A stretch of DNA of 64,000 nucleotides, from NCBI RefSeq assembly GCF_001687605.2, contig NZ_CP016539.2, positions 1,642,501-1,706,500 on the forward strand, read 5' to 3'. Made by a program: the position numbers and the translations under genes. This DNA comes from Planococcus plakortidis (lineage in GTDB: Bacteria > Bacillota > Bacilli > Bacillales_A > Planococcaceae). Under the pieces are notes generated by a model, which was not told where the DNA came from, made no database searches, and saw nothing but the letters and a program-made list of their open reading frames with translations. Below, piece after piece: positions 32,831-43,123 of the stretch; the first letter of the stretch is position 1; every line of letters starts with the position of its first letter.

Positions 32831-34801
32831 ATGGCTAAAACGAACAGCAATGCATACAACGAAGAAGCGATCCAAGTTCTAGAAGGGTTGGATGCGGTAC
32901 GCAAACGCCCCGGGATGTACATCGGTTCGACCGATGCCCGCGGGCTTCACCATTTGGTCTACGAAATCGTCGACAATTCCGTCGATGAGGCGCTTGCCGG
33001 CTTCGGCGACCGCATCACCGTGACCATCCACGAAGACAATAGCATCAGCGTGCGCGACTACGGCCGCGGCATGCCCACCGGAATGCACAGAAGCGGCAAG
33101 CCGACCCCCGAAGTCATTTTGACGGTGCTCCATGCCGGCGGGAAATTCGGGCAGGGCGGCTACAAGACAAGCGGGGGCTTGCACGGTGTCGGCGCCTCTG
33201 TCGTCAACGCCTTGTCAAGTTTCCTCGAAGTGACGATCCACCGCGACGGGCGCAAATACCGCCAGCGTTTTGAAAATGGCGGCAAGCCCGTAACGACCTT
33301 GGAAGAGATTGGCAAAACAAGAGAATCGGGCACGTTGATTCATTTTTTGCCCGATGAAAGCATCTTTTCCGTATCCAAATATAATTACGACACGCTGAGC
33401 GAACGCCTGCGGGAATCCGCGTTCCTGATGAAAGGCATGAACATCGAATTGATCGACGAACGCAGCCAAACCGGCGAAAGCTTCTATTATGAAACCGGCA
33501 TTAAAGCCTTCGTCGAATACTTGAACGAAGAAAAGGACGTCCTCCACCAAGTGGCGTATATGGAAGGGCAAAGCGATGGCCTCGAAGTCGAATTCGCGTT
33601 CCAGTTCAACGATGGCTATTCCGAAACGATTTTGTCGTTCGTCAACAATGTCCGCACGCGCGACGGCGGGACGCACGAAACCGGCGCCAAAGCGGCCATG
33701 ACCCGCGTATTCAACGATTACGCACGCAAGATCAATTTATTGAAAGACAAAGACAAGAACCTCGAAGGCTCCGACATCCGCGAAGGTTTGGCCGCGATCG
33801 TCTCGGTGCGCATCCCGGAAGCCTTGCTGCAATTTGAAGGGCAGACGAAGAGCAAACTCGGCACGAGCGAAGCCCGCAGTGCCGTCGATGCGGTCATCTC
33901 CCAGCAATTGATGTATTTCCTCGAGGAGAACGCAGAACACAGTGCTTCACTCGTCCGCAAAGCGATACGGGCGTCTCAGGCGCGTCTCGCCGCACGAAAA
34001 GCGCGCGAAGATGCCCGAAATGGCAAGAAACGCAAGAAATCCGATACTTTATTGTCCGGCAAATTGACGCCGGCGCAGTCACGCAACGCCAAAAAGAACG
34101 AATTGTACCTCGTCGAGGGCGACTCGGCCGGCGGATCGGCGAAACAAGGCCGCGACCGGACGTTCCAGGCGATCTTGCCGCTGCGCGGGAAAGTCGTCAA
34201 CACCGAAAAAGCGAAATTGGAAGAAATCATGAAAAACGAAGAAATCGCCACCATCATCCACGCAATCGGCGGCGGCGTGTCTTCTGACTTCTCCGTAGAC
34301 GACATCGCCTATAACAAAATCGTCATCATGACCGATGCCGATACCGACGGCGCGCATATCCAAGTGCTTTTGTTGACGTTCTTCTACCGTTACATGAAAC
34401 CGCTCATTGAGGCGGGCAAAGTGTTCATCGCCTTGCCGCCGCTCTACAAAGTGTCCAAAGGCACAGGCAAAAAGGAAGTCGTCGATTACGCGTGGACCGA
34501 AGCGGATCTCGACGAGTCCATCAAGAAAATCGGCAAAGGCTATATGCTCCAGCGCTATAAAGGCCTGGGGGAAATGAACGCCGACCAATTATGGGAAACG
34601 ACAATGAACCCCGAGTCACGCACCTTGATCCGCGTGACGATCGAAGACGGTGCGCGCGCCGAACGCCGCATCACCACCTTGATGGGCGATAAAGTCGAAC
34701 CGCGCCGTAAATGGATCGAACACAATGTCGACTTCGGCCTAGAAGACGACAGCAACATCCTAGAAAATGATTTGATTCACGCTGAGGAGGAACTCGTATG
34801 A
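32831..34801 (+). CDS. parE: DNA topoisomerase IV subunit B
   Basis: A 656-residue ATPase subunit of topoisomerase IV, which unlinks daughter chromosomes. The N-terminal GHKL ATPase has [19 protein letters not shown] (about 16-34), [13 protein letters not shown] with the catalytic Glu (about 45), and [15 protein letters not shown] (about 117-131). The TOPRIM domain carries [17 protein letters not shown] (about 428) and the metal-binding DADTDGAHI (about 505). The C-terminal PxxRxL-type segment is [26 protein letters not shown] precedes the ATG. The stop overlaps the parC start (ATGA), the usual parEC coupling. Confidence 0.97.
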   Translation: MAKTNSNAYNEEAIQVLEGLDAVRKRPGMYIGSTDARGLHHLVYEIVDNSVDEALAGFGDRITVTIHEDNSISVRDYGRGMPTGMHRSGKPTPEVILTVLHAGGKFGQGGYKTSGGLHGVGASVVNALSSFLEVTIHRDGRKYRQRFENGGKPVTTLEEIGKTRESGTLIHFLPDESIFSVSKYNYDTLSERLRESAFLMKGMNIELIDERSQTGESFYYETGIKAFVEYLNEEKDVLHQVAYMEGQSDGLEVEFAFQFNDGYSETILSFVNNVRTRDGGTHETGAKAAMTRVFNDYARKINLLKDKDKNLEGSDIREGLAAIVSVRIPEALLQFEGQTKSKLGTSEARSAVDAVISQQLMYFLEENAEHSASLVRKAIRASQARLAARKAREDARNGKKRKKSDTLLSGKLTPAQSRNAKKNELYLVEGDSAGGSAKQGRDRTFQAILPLRGKVVNTEKAKLEEIMKNEEIATIIHAIGGGVSSDFSVDDIAYNKIVIMTDADTDGAHIQVLLLTFFYRYMKPLIEAGKVFIALPPLYKVSKGTGKKEVVDYAWTEADLDESIKKIGKGYMLQRYKGLGEMNADQLWETTMNPESRTLIRVTIEDGARAERRITTLMGDKVEPRRKWIEHNVDFGLEDDSNILENDLIHAEEELV

Positions 34802-37224
34802 CACAAACCGAACGTTTCCAAGATCTGCCCTTAGAAGAAGTCATCGGCGATCGGTTTGGCCGCTACAGTAAATACATCATCCAGGACCGTGCGCTGCCGG
34901 ATGCCCGCGATGGGCTGAAACCCGTGCAGCGCCGCATCCTGTATGCGATGCACCACGAAGGCAACACCAACGACAAAGCATTCCGGAAATCTGCCAAAAC
35001 GGTCGGGAACGTCATCGGCAACTACCACCCGCACGGCGACAGCTCGGTGTACGAAGCGATGGTGCGGCTCAGCCAGGACTGGAAAATCCGCCATATGCTG
35101 GTCGAAATGCACGGCAACAACGGTTCGATGGATGGGGATTCGCCGGCCGCGATGCGTTACACGGAAGCGCGCCTGTCGGCGATTTCCGGTGAACTATTGC
35201 GTGACATCGAAAAACGCACCGTTGAATTCATCCCGAATTTCGACGACGTGGACGTGGAACCGACCGTCCTCCCGGCGCGTTTCCCGAACTTGCTCGTCAA
35301 CGGTTCGACCGGGATCTCCGCGGGATATGCGACCGACATCCCGCCGCATGCACTGCATGAAGCGCTCGATGCCGTCCTTATGCGCATCGACAAGCCGGAT
35401 GCGACGGTCGACGAATTGATGACCGTCATCAAAGGCCCGGATTTCCCGACCGGCGGCATCATCCAAGGCGTCGACGGCATCAAGAAAGCTTATGAAACCG
35501 GGCGCGGCAAGATCGTCGTCCGCTCGAAAGCGGCCATTGAGCCAATCAAAGGCGGCAAAGAACAGATCGTCATCACGGAAATCCCGTTCGAGGTGAACAA
35601 AGCGAGCCTCATCAAGAAAATCGATGACCACCGCTTTGACCGCAAACTCGACGGCATTTCCGAAGTGCGCGATGAATCCGACCGCACAGGCCTTCGCATC
35701 GTCATCGAATTGAAAAAAGAAGTGCAGGCGGCCGGCATCCTGAACTATTTGTACAAAAACACCGACCTGCAGATCAGCTACAACTTCAATATGGTGGCGA
35801 TCCATCACCGCCGCCCGACCATGATGACCTTGCCGACGATGCTTGATGCCTATATCGAGCATCAAAAGGAAGTCGTGACAAAACGCTCGGAGTTCGACTT
35901 GCAAAAAGCAAGCGACCGCATGCACATTGTCGAGGGCTTGATCAAGGCCTTGTCGATTCTCGATAAAGTGATCAAGACCATCCGCGCGTCCAAAGACAAG
36001 CGCGACGCGAAAAACAATTTGATTACAAAATTCGAGTTCTCGGAAGCGCAGGCGGAAGCGATTGTCTCCTTGCAGCTCTACCGCTTGACGAATACCGATA
36101 TCACCGAGCTCAAAAAAGAAGAAGAAAGCTTGCGCAAATTGATTGCCGAGCTGACGGGCATCTTGACGAGCGCGACGAAATTGAAAAACGTCATCAAGAA
36201 GGAGCTGCAGGCGATCCGCAAGAAATTCGCGGAACCGCGGCGTTCCGAAATCGAAGAAAAGATTGAAGAATTGACCATTACGCGTGAAATCATGATTCCG
36301 AGCGAAGACGTGATTGTCACCGTGACAAAAGAAGGCTATGTTAAACGGACGAGCACCCGCTCCCATGCCGCATCGAACGGCAAGGACTTTGCCATGAAAG
36401 ACAGCGACCACCTGTTGTTCGAAGGCACACTCAATACGCAGCATACCGTGTTGATCTTCACGACGGGCGGGAATTTTGTGTTCCAGCCCGTCAACGAACT
36501 GCCGGATATCAAATGGAAAGACCTCGGCCAGCATTTGTCGAGTATCGTGACGCTCGATTCCAACGAATCGGTGCTTGCGGTGTTCCCGTTCGAAGATTTT
36601 GAACAAGATGCGACCATTTTGACTGTCTCCAAATTCGGCCAAGTGAAGCGTTCGGCGCTGAAAGACTATCACGTGCAGCGTTATTCCCGCGCGATCAAGA
36701 CGATGAACTTGAAAAAAGGCGACATTATGATTTATGCAGGATTAGTCACTGGCGAGACGGAGTTGTTCCTGGCGACGAAAATGGCATATGGGGTCCGCTT
36801 CCCGATCGAAGAAGTGCCCGTAACAGGGCTCCGCACGGCAGGCGTCAAGGGCTTGAACTTAAAAGAAGGCGATGAAGCGGTCTCTGCGGTCTTAATCGAC
36901 CCGGCACTTCCGCAAGATCTCGTGCTCGCGACGCAGCGCGGAGCCGCCAAGAAAATGAAGCTGGCGGAATTCGAAAGCGGCAGCCGTGCCAAACGCGGCG
37001 TCATCATGCTGCGGGAATTGAAATCCAATCCCCACCGCGTCGTGGCTGTCATCGGCTCGACAGGCAAAGAAGAAATCCTGCTCGAGACGGCCAAAGGCGT
37101 GCGCATCCCAATTGCACCGGGACGCCTGAAAACGGTCGACCGCTATTCCAACGGTTCGTTTATCGTAGACGAAGCGACAGACGGCACCGTCACGGCGGCT
37201 TACCGGATACCAATTCATGAATAA
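34798..37224 (+). CDS. parC: DNA topoisomerase IV subunit A
   Basis: An 808-residue DNA breakage-rejoining subunit of topoisomerase IV. The N-terminus holds [21 protein letters not shown] (about 31-51). The quinolone-region helix is [20 protein letters not shown] (about 78-97), with wild-type-like Ser and Glu at the classical resistance sites. The catalytic Tyr is in [11 protein letters not shown] (about 121). The C-terminal beta-pinwheel has GyrA-box-like repeats ([29 protein letters not shown]). It overlaps parE by four bases and is followed by a perfect terminator. Confidence 0.97.
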   Translation: MTQTERFQDLPLEEVIGDRFGRYSKYIIQDRALPDARDGLKPVQRRILYAMHHEGNTNDKAFRKSAKTVGNVIGNYHPHGDSSVYEAMVRLSQDWKIRHMLVEMHGNNGSMDGDSPAAMRYTEARLSAISGELLRDIEKRTVEFIPNFDDVDVEPTVLPARFPNLLVNGSTGISAGYATDIPPHALHEALDAVLMRIDKPDATVDELMTVIKGPDFPTGGIIQGVDGIKKAYETGRGKIVVRSKAAIEPIKGGKEQIVITEIPFEVNKASLIKKIDDHRFDRKLDGISEVRDESDRTGLRIVIELKKEVQAAGILNYLYKNTDLQISYNFNMVAIHHRRPTMMTLPTMLDAYIEHQKEVVTKRSEFDLQKASDRMHIVEGLIKALSILDKVIKTIRASKDKRDAKNNLITKFEFSEAQAEAIVSLQLYRLTNTDITELKKEEESLRKLIAELTGILTSATKLKNVIKKELQAIRKKFAEPRRSEIEEKIEELTITREIMIPSEDVIVTVTKEGYVKRTSTRSHAASNGKDFAMKDSDHLLFEGTLNTQHTVLIFTTGGNFVFQPVNELPDIKWKDLGQHLSSIVTLDSNESVLAVFPFEDFEQDATILTVSKFGQVKRSALKDYHVQRYSRAIKTMNLKKGDIMIYAGLVTGETELFLATKMAYGVRFPIEEVPVTGLRTAGVKGLNLKEGDEAVSAVLIDPALPQDLVLATQRGAAKKMKLAEFESGSRAKRGVIMLRELKSNPHRVVAVIGSTGKEEILLETAKGVRIPIAPGRLKTVDRYSNGSFIVDEATDGTVTAAYRIPIHE

Positions 37225-37230
37225 CCCTGA

Positions 37231-37270
37231 AGAACGTTGAATGAATCGATTCATTCAACGTTCTTTTTTT
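37231..37270 (+). terminator. terminator of parEC
   Basis: Perfect stem GAACGTTGAATGAATC / GATTCATTCAACGTTC with seven T. Confidence 0.95.
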
Positions 37271-37679
37271 TATCTTCTGTATGCAGCGCGGCATTCATGG
37301 CGGGAGGAGTACTGACCGGCACTTCCGAATCAGCCCGCATTGAGTGGCCGTCGGGAGGGGGCTTGGAGTCAAGCGGTGCTATAGTCGTTAATCAACGATC
37401 CGTTCCATCAAACAGCAAGCAGTGGCAGGTGGAGGTCTTTTTGGAAACCGAATGTGGATGGTTAAAACCGAACCCACCCGGACGTGGCGGACAGATACCG
37501 CTTGAGGTCTCCGAAAAAAGCGAATGCGCCGCTCTATCGGGTGGCCTTGACCACGCTGTCGTCTCGGCTGCGCATTTTAGCTGACGGAGGAAATTCTGAG
37601 TCGCCTATAGGCAAGCACGTCTTGTGCTATAACACAGCCGGTAATTTATTTCATTTTTGCACCAATTCCGAAACTTCCG
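37271..37679. other. about 400 bases without a recognisable gene
   Basis: Between the parC terminator and the acyl-CoA ligase promoter. The plus-strand open frame across 37237-37584 has no ribosome binding site, begins inside the terminator and shows no domain. I see no convincing RNA gene; a few short hairpins are possible. Confidence 0.5.
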
Positions 37680-37708
37680 TTGACAGCCTGTGTTCGCCTT
37701 TCTATACT
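37680..37708 (+). promoter_or_regulatory. sigma-A promoter of the acyl-CoA ligase gene
   Basis: -35 TTGACA (37680-37685), 17-base spacer, -10 TATACT (37703-37708). Confidence 0.85.
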
Positions 37709-37754
37709 TGATATATAACAGCAGAACACAAGAGACACGAGAGGGGTTTTTGAA

Positions 37755-39350
37755 ATGATCGTACCATTGACACCGCTGGACTGGAAACGACGCGCGGTAA
37801 AGTATTACCCGGAGAAAGTAGCCGTCATCGACGGAGACAAGCGTTTCACATACAAGGAGTTCGCACGCCGCTCCGACCAGCTGGGGATCGCTTTACATAA
37901 CGCCGGCATCAACGAAAAAGACCACGTGGCAGTGATGCTGCCGAATACCCATTATATGCTTGAAGCCTTTTACGGCATCACGCCGCTCGGTGCGGTCATC
38001 GTGCCGCTCAACTACCGGCTGTCCGCCAAAGATTTAGGCTATATCATCAAGCATAGCGATGCGAAGATGCTGATTGTCGATGCGGAGTACGCCAAGATCA
38101 TCGAGGACATCCAAGGAGACTTGCCGATCGAGAAATACATCATCGTGCCGGCAGAAGGCCATGAGACGAAGCTGAATGGCGTCGACTACGAGGAATTCAT
38201 CGGCAGCGTTTCAGGCGAGGAGCAATTGCCTGCTGTCGAACTGGATGAAAACCAGATGTTGTCGCTCAATTACACAAGCGGCACCACGTCGAATCCAAAA
38301 GGCGTCATGCAGACGCACCGGACGAATTATTTGAACGGGGCGAACTTCCTGCATCATTTGGAGATCAAGTTCGACGATGTTTATTTGCATACGTTGCCGA
38401 TGTTCCATACGAACGGCTGGGGTGGGGTGTGGGCGATCACAGCGGCTGGTGCCACGCACGTATGCTTGCGCAAGGTCGATCCGCCGCTCATCCTCGATTT
38501 GTTCGAAAACCACGGCATCACCTCGCTATGCGGCGCGCCGACGGTCGTCAATATGCTCGTCAACGAGCCGAAAGCGAAAGAGGTCGATTTGAAGACGAAA
38601 ATCCGCATGGGCACAGCCGGTGCACCGCCAGCTGCGGCGCTCATCGCCAAAGCACAGGATATCTTGGGCTTGAACATGATGCATGTCTACGGATTGACCG
38701 AGACCTCGCCGTTCATTCTCTATTGCGAATGGAAAAACGAATTCGACGACTTGGATGCCGAGCAACAAGCGAGCATCAAGGCGCGCCAGGGCATCGAACT
38801 GGCCTTCAACGGCGAAACGAAAGTCGTCAACCAGGAAGATGGCCGGGAAGTTGCCTGGAACGGCAAGGAACTCGGGGAGATCATCACCCGGGGGAATGTC
38901 GTCATGGCCGGTTATTACAAAGACCCGGAAAAAACCGCGGAAGCGATCCGCGATGGCTGGTTCTATACAGGGGACCTCGCGGTGACGCATCCGGACGGCT
39001 TTATCGAAATCCAGGACCGCATCAAGGACATGATCATCTCCGGCGGCGAGAACATCTCCTCGACTGAAATCGAAGGCGTGCTCTATAAGCATCCGGCCAT
39101 TGCAGAAGTCGCGGTGATCGCCGTGCCGGACGAGAAATGGGGCGAAGTGCCAAAAGCCATTATCGTCTTGCATAAGGGAGCGGAAGTGACCGAAAAGGAA
39201 ATCCTGGATTATACGCGTGAAAACATGTCGCGCTTCAAAGTACCGAAATCGGTCGACTTCGTGGAAGCCTTACCGAAGACGGCGACCGGGAAATTGCAGA
39301 AGTTCCAATTGCGGGAAATGTATTGGGGCGGCGGCAAGAAAGTTAATTAA
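37755..39350 (+). CDS. acyl-CoA ligase (AMP-binding, fatty-acid type)
   Basis: A 531-residue adenylate-forming enzyme that activates a carboxylic acid, probably a medium or long-chain fatty acid, to its CoA thioester. The P-loop-like motif is NYTSGTTSNPKGVMQTHR (about 174-191). A5-type GLTETSPFI (about 315), GWFYTGDLA (about 399), DRIKDMIISGGENISS (about 417) and the catalytic Lys in PKTATGKLQKF near the C-terminus (about 516) are all present. The subgroup resembles AlkK-like and FadD-like ligases. It has its own consensus promoter and terminator, so it is a single-gene unit. Confidence 0.9.
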   Translation: MIVPLTPLDWKRRAVKYYPEKVAVIDGDKRFTYKEFARRSDQLGIALHNAGINEKDHVAVMLPNTHYMLEAFYGITPLGAVIVPLNYRLSAKDLGYIIKHSDAKMLIVDAEYAKIIEDIQGDLPIEKYIIVPAEGHETKLNGVDYEEFIGSVSGEEQLPAVELDENQMLSLNYTSGTTSNPKGVMQTHRTNYLNGANFLHHLEIKFDDVYLHTLPMFHTNGWGGVWAITAAGATHVCLRKVDPPLILDLFENHGITSLCGAPTVVNMLVNEPKAKEVDLKTKIRMGTAGAPPAAALIAKAQDILGLNMMHVYGLTETSPFILYCEWKNEFDDLDAEQQASIKARQGIELAFNGETKVVNQEDGREVAWNGKELGEIITRGNVVMAGYYKDPEKTAEAIRDGWFYTGDLAVTHPDGFIEIQDRIKDMIISGGENISSTEIEGVLYKHPAIAEVAVIAVPDEKWGEVPKAIIVLHKGAEVTEKEILDYTRENMSRFKVPKSVDFVEALPKTATGKLQKFQLREMYWGGGKKVN

Positions 39351-39360
39351 AGAAAGCTGA

Positions 39361-39400
39361 AAAGCGAGTGAACCCTCTTGAGGGCGCACTCGCTTTTTTT
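39361..39400 (+). terminator. terminator of the acyl-CoA ligase gene
   Basis: AAAGCGAGTG / CACTCGCTTT outer stem with inner CCCTC / GAGGG, then seven T. Confidence 0.92.
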
Positions 39401-39401
39401 G

Positions 39402-39950
39402 TTACTGCGTTCTTGATTTCGGCGCGCTTCGCTTTCGGAAGAGCGCCGCCGATATGAAAATAAACAAGGCAATGCCAATACTGCTGTATAGAACGGGACG
39501 GGGCATCCACAAAGTCAATCCGAAGGCGATGGCGATTTCAATCGATACCGCAGGCAGTTTTCCGAGCGAGCTGGCCGAAAAGAACGCCGGAGCGGAAATA
39601 GTGGTCAGTGCAGCTCCCGCTGTGACCGCGCCGGACGGGGCGAAAGGCAGCAAGCGGAACGCGATGATCGCCCAAAATACAGTGGTTTTCTTTTGACGCA
39701 GGAAAAACCGAAACCACCGGTGTTGCTGCCAAGCGGCTGGGATGTGCTTTGTCCCGTATCGGTACAGCCAAAAGCCGAACAGCGCCCCGATGATTTCCCC
39801 GCTGATGGACAGTATGCTTCCGCCAACCAACCCGAAGCGGTCCAGGTTGACGGGGGTGATGAAGATGCTCGGGATGATTCCGATCGCGCCAATGGCGATA
39901 TTGCCGAGCAGCAGCATGCAAAATTCCAAAAAGCGGGCCATCAATTCCAT
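39402..39950 (-). CDS. TVP38/TMEM64 (VTT) family membrane protein
   Basis: A 182-residue integral membrane protein with about five helices. Its VTT-domain blocks are IPSIFITPVNLDRFGLVGGSILSI (residues about 28-50, start given), GEIIGALFGFWLYRYG and AFRLLPFAPSGAVTAGAALT. It is the second member of this family in the window, the other being at 7415. ATG 39950 is preferred to GTG 39956 by spacing from AAAGGCAGGG. It starts 40 bases after the stop of the AraC-family gene on the same strand and probably forms an operon with it. Confidence 0.8.
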   Translation of the reverse strand: MELMARFLEFCMLLLGNIAIGAIGIIPSIFITPVNLDRFGLVGGSILSISGEIIGALFGFWLYRYGTKHIPAAWQQHRWFRFFLRQKKTTVFWAIIAFRLLPFAPSGAVTAGAALTTISAPAFFSASSLGKLPAVSIEIAIAFGLTLWMPRPVLYSSIGIALFIFISAALFRKRSAPKSRTQ

Positions 39951-39990
39951 CGACACAGCCCTGCCTTTCTAGACAGCGATATTGTGTGTA

Positions 39991-40776
39991 TCATCGATCA
40001 GCCTCCACGTACTGCTGTTGGCGAAAGCGTTTTGGCGTTATGCCCGCATGGCGTGTAAAAGCGGCGTGAAATTGCGTAGCGCTCTTATAACCGCATAGCC
40101 CCGCAATGTCTGGCACGGTTTCCTCCGTGTCGAGCAGCAGTTGCCTTGCCCGGTCCATGCGGCAGCTAATGGCGAATTGCAGCGGTGTCTGGCCGACCAT
40201 CTCCTTGAAATGGCGGCTGAAATGGAATTTGCTGAGGCCAGCCTCTGCAGCGATGGCATCGAGTGAAAACGGCAAGTGGCAAGTTTCTTCCATGTGGTGC
40301 AAGATACGCCCTATGTGGGAAGAGGGCGTGTGTTGATGCGGTTGATCCGCCGGACCTAGTGTCGCTCCATACAACCAGCCAAGCAAAAGCTGCGCTTGTT
40401 TTGACGAAGCGGGGCTGTTTTTTTGAAGTTCACGCCTCAGTTCCTCGATTAGCGATGCGAGAAACCCCGGATGGGCCGCATCGCTGAAATGGAGCTGGCC
40501 AGTTCGTGAATGGGCAGGATGCGTGACCAGCAGTTTCTTGCATCGCTGCTCACTGCCGGAAGAAAAAGACAGCCCGCACCATGTGCCAGGAGGAATCAGC
40601 ACGAGCGTTCCCGCGCTGAGCGTCAAGCGTTCACTCGTTAGCATCAGTTCGAGTTCCCCCGATTCCACCCACAGCCATTCCGCCATTTGTTGGTGGCGGT
40701 GGAGCGGGACGTGTAATGCGTGACCGGTTCGGACCGTGATCGATTCTATTGCGTGTAATTCAACAGCACGCGTCAT
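39991..40776 (-). CDS. AraC-family transcriptional regulator
   Basis: A 261-residue regulator. The N-terminal cupin domain (about 10-110) holds HVPLHRHQQMAEWLWVESG and LSAGTLVLIPPGTWCG. The C-terminal double helix-turn-helix (about 160-255) has SLDAIAAEAGLSKFHFSRHF, GQTPLQFAISCRMDRARQLL and DIAGLCGYKSATQFHAAFTRHAG (first residues of each quoted block are certain). The start is taken at ATG 40776 because the cupin begins right after it; the ribosome binding site is weak and the frame is open for 45 more codons upstream. The likely target is its own operon with the VTT membrane gene. Confidence 0.82.
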   Translation of the reverse strand: MTRAVELHAIESITVRTGHALHVPLHRHQQMAEWLWVESGELELMLTSERLTLSAGTLVLIPPGTWCGLSFSSGSEQRCKKLLVTHPAHSRTGQLHFSDAAHPGFLASLIEELRRELQKNSPASSKQAQLLLGWLYGATLGPADQPHQHTPSSHIGRILHHMEETCHLPFSLDAIAAEAGLSKFHFSRHFKEMVGQTPLQFAISCRMDRARQLLLDTEETVPDIAGLCGYKSATQFHAAFTRHAGITPKRFRQQQYVEADR

Positions 40777-40965
40777 GTTCAGCCAACTTTCTAAATCGGG
40801 AATATGTCTATTATAGCAAGATTCCAGAAAGATATCGGAAAATTTTCGGGGATTACACTCGATTTCCCTAAAGGGACGGCAAGAATCAATAAGCGGACGA
40901 GATTCCATCAAGAACCCGTTTCCGCTATCCGGGAAATGGGTTTCGGATAGTGACCGTTATGTAAG

Positions 40966-41000
40966 CAAAAAGAGGCTTCCGGTTATCCGGAAGCCTCTTT
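40966..41000 (-). terminator. terminator of the YeeE/YedE gene
   Basis: Fourteen-base stem AAAGAGGCTTCCGG / CCGGAAGCCTCTTT. T-run on the minus strand. Confidence 0.92.
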
Positions 41001-41017
41001 AAAAAATTTGTGATTGT

Positions 41018-42277
41018 TCAGCACACGGAATCGTTGGATTTCGGCACCGATAAGCCGAACAATGGCCGCAAATACAGCGCGAAAAACGTGCCCGCGAGTG
41101 CGAGAATGCCCCAGATATAGCCATGCAGGCTAAAGGAGGCGATGCCGCCGAAATACGCGCCGATGTTGCATCCGAACGCGAGACGCGCCCCGTAGCCCAT
41201 CAGCAAGCCGCCGACAACGGACGCCCAGAAGTTGCCCAGCGTGATTTTGGTGAACTTGAACAAGCCGCCAGCTGCTGATGCGAGAAACGCACCGAGGATG
41301 ACCCCGAAATTCAACACGGTCGTGGAATCGGCGAAAATGGACGATTCGAGCATTGCGGCGTTCGCTCCTTGCCAGTAGCCCCAGCTCGCGACGTCCACGC
41401 CGAAGAACTCTGCAATTTTCGATCCCCATAACGCGAAGGCGGAGGTGATGCCCCAAGGCGTTCCGCGCGTCATCAAGGTTAATGCATTCAATACAGCAAG
41501 TGCGATCGCTGCGGCGAACAACGGCCAAGATCCACGGAAAATGCGTTTCCATCCAGTCGAAGTCGGAAGCGGCGCCATTTTCGGTGCGCGTTTCTTTTTC
41601 TCGATGATCACCGTGATCCAAGCAATCAGGCCAAACAACGCGATTGAGACGAGCCATGCGCCGCCATAACCTAGCCCCGTGGACGTTGCGAGTGATACCG
41701 GTTCAAAAGCCGGCATGTCCTCTGTCCAAAATGGCAAGTGATACGCGCCGACCGTCGTTCCGATAATGAAGAATAAGAGCGTGATGAACATGACCGAACG
41801 CCCGCCGCCGATTGCATACAGCGTACCGGAAGCGCAGCCGCCGCCGAGCTGCATGCCGATGCCGAAAATGAATGCACCGACGACCAAGCTCACGCCGACC
41901 GGGGAGACATACCCCGAGACACCGGTGCCGAAGAACGAATAGCCATATGCGAGAATCGGGGCGAAGAGCGTAACGGCCACTGCCAACATGAGCATATGCG
42001 AGCGCATCGCCTGGCCGTTGCCGACCGACATGAAGCGGCGGAACGCGGAGGTAAAGCCAAACCGTGCATGGAATAAGGTATAGCCGAGCAACAGCCCGAT
42101 GCCAAGCAGCACAGTTTGTGAAATATGCTGAGTGGCGAGTAAATACACCGTCAACAGCGCCGCTACCGCGATGCCACCGGCAATCAAGGATTTCTGCGGG
42201 GCGTTCAAGGCGGTCGTGTCCCGGTAGACGGGATCGTGTACTTCATTGACGGGTTGGACCCGGGTGCTAGTTGTCAT
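41018..42277 (-). CDS. YeeE/YedE family (thiosulfate) transporter
   Basis: A 419-residue membrane protein with about ten helices in two repeats. Each repeat has the family's Cys motif: MQLGGGCASGTLYAIGGG (about 144-161) and ARLAFGCNIGAYFGGIAS near the C-terminus. These Cys line the path for thiosulfate in TsuA-type YeeE proteins. The ATG at 42277 is nine bases after AAAAGG; the ATG at 42286 is too close. It is a single gene with its own terminator. No TusA/YeeD gene is adjacent, although the family is often paired with one. Confidence 0.85.
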   Translation of the reverse strand: MTTSTRVQPVNEVHDPVYRDTTALNAPQKSLIAGGIAVAALLTVYLLATQHISQTVLLGIGLLLGYTLFHARFGFTSAFRRFMSVGNGQAMRSHMLMLAVAVTLFAPILAYGYSFFGTGVSGYVSPVGVSLVVGAFIFGIGMQLGGGCASGTLYAIGGGRSVMFITLLFFIIGTTVGAYHLPFWTEDMPAFEPVSLATSTGLGYGGAWLVSIALFGLIAWITVIIEKKKRAPKMAPLPTSTGWKRIFRGSWPLFAAAIALAVLNALTLMTRGTPWGITSAFALWGSKIAEFFGVDVASWGYWQGANAAMLESSIFADSTTVLNFGVILGAFLASAAGGLFKFTKITLGNFWASVVGGLLMGYGARLAFGCNIGAYFGGIASFSLHGYIWGILALAGTFFALYLRPLFGLSVPKSNDSVC

Positions 42278-42521
42278 GTAAAACATCCTTTTCTGAGTGA
42301 TATAGTAGGGAATAAAACATTATATTAAAGGAGCGTTTCAGGAAAGTCAACGGAGCGGCTCGGACATAGGGAGGTTTGTAAAAGAAGGGCCAGGGAATAG
42401 AAAGATACTACTGACTGCGGATTTATACGGGGTGTTGAGAAAAAATGCCAACACACTTAATAGAACTTGTTCCATGTTCCGGGCGGTTGTTGTTTTAGGA
42501 ATGGAAGCGAGGTGAAGCATC

Positions 42522-42917
42522 ATGGACAATAGGTTGTGGATCAATTTGCCGGTGAAGGATTTGCAGGCGGCCCAGGCCTTTTATGAACAAGCCGGATTTT
42601 TGCTACCAAAAGCGGATTCCAGCAATGCACAGCAGGCGGCGTTTTATTTAGAGGGCCAGCATCTCTATGTGATGCTATTTCCGGAAGATAGCTTTAAATC
42701 TTTTACGCAGCAAGAGATCGCGGATACATCGATCGGCTCTGAGGTATTGTTTTCGTTATCGGCAAAAACCCGTGAAGAAGTCGATAACTTCATATTCCGC
42801 ATCGAACAGGCAGGCGGCACCGTCTTTGCGCCGCCGGGTGAACGAAATGGCATGTACGGAGCGGGGTTTTCAGATGGCGACGGGCATCGCTGGAACTTTC
42901 TCGTGATGGATGTTTAA
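42522..42917 (+). CDS. VOC (glyoxalase) family protein
   Basis: A 131-residue single-domain VOC-superfamily protein. It starts MDNRLWINLPVKDLQAAQAF with the first beta-alpha-beta unit. The second unit carries FRIEQAGGTVFAPPGERN and ends GFSDGDGHRWNFLVMD, with a Glu/Asp/His set for metal binding only partly kept. GAGGTGAAGCATC precedes the ATG. The substrate is unknown; members include dioxygenases and antibiotic-binding proteins. Confidence 0.85.
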   Translation: MDNRLWINLPVKDLQAAQAFYEQAGFLLPKADSSNAQQAAFYLEGQHLYVMLFPEDSFKSFTQQEIADTSIGSEVLFSLSAKTREEVDNFIFRIEQAGGTVFAPPGERNGMYGAGFSDGDGHRWNFLVMDV

Positions 42918-42936
42918 CCTGATAACTTAATATGAA

Positions 42937-42971
42937 ACCGGAAGCACTTGAGAAGGTGCTTCCGGCTTTTT
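42937..42971 (+). terminator. terminator of the VOC-family gene
   Basis: CCGGAAGCAC / GTGCTTCCGG with five T. Confidence 0.88.
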
Positions 42972-43123
42972 GCAGTGGAATGAATTTCCGTGTGGAATGA
43001 ATAGCCGCATATTAAAAAGAAGTTAAGGAAAACGGAGCGGATTTGCGATACGATAGAACAATAGACCAAACTTTTCGAATATTTCTGGATGAGTTTTTTC
43101 ATGCAGCTAGGAGCTGATGCATA

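Noticed and set aside
35194-36672. A 492-codon open frame on the minus strand inside parC
   Set aside because: It is fully antisense to a conserved gene, has no ribosome binding site and no domain. GC-rich third codon positions of parC explain it.
37237-37584. Open frame of 115 codons after parC
   Set aside because: It starts inside the parC terminator, lacks a ribosome binding site and shows no recognisable domain.
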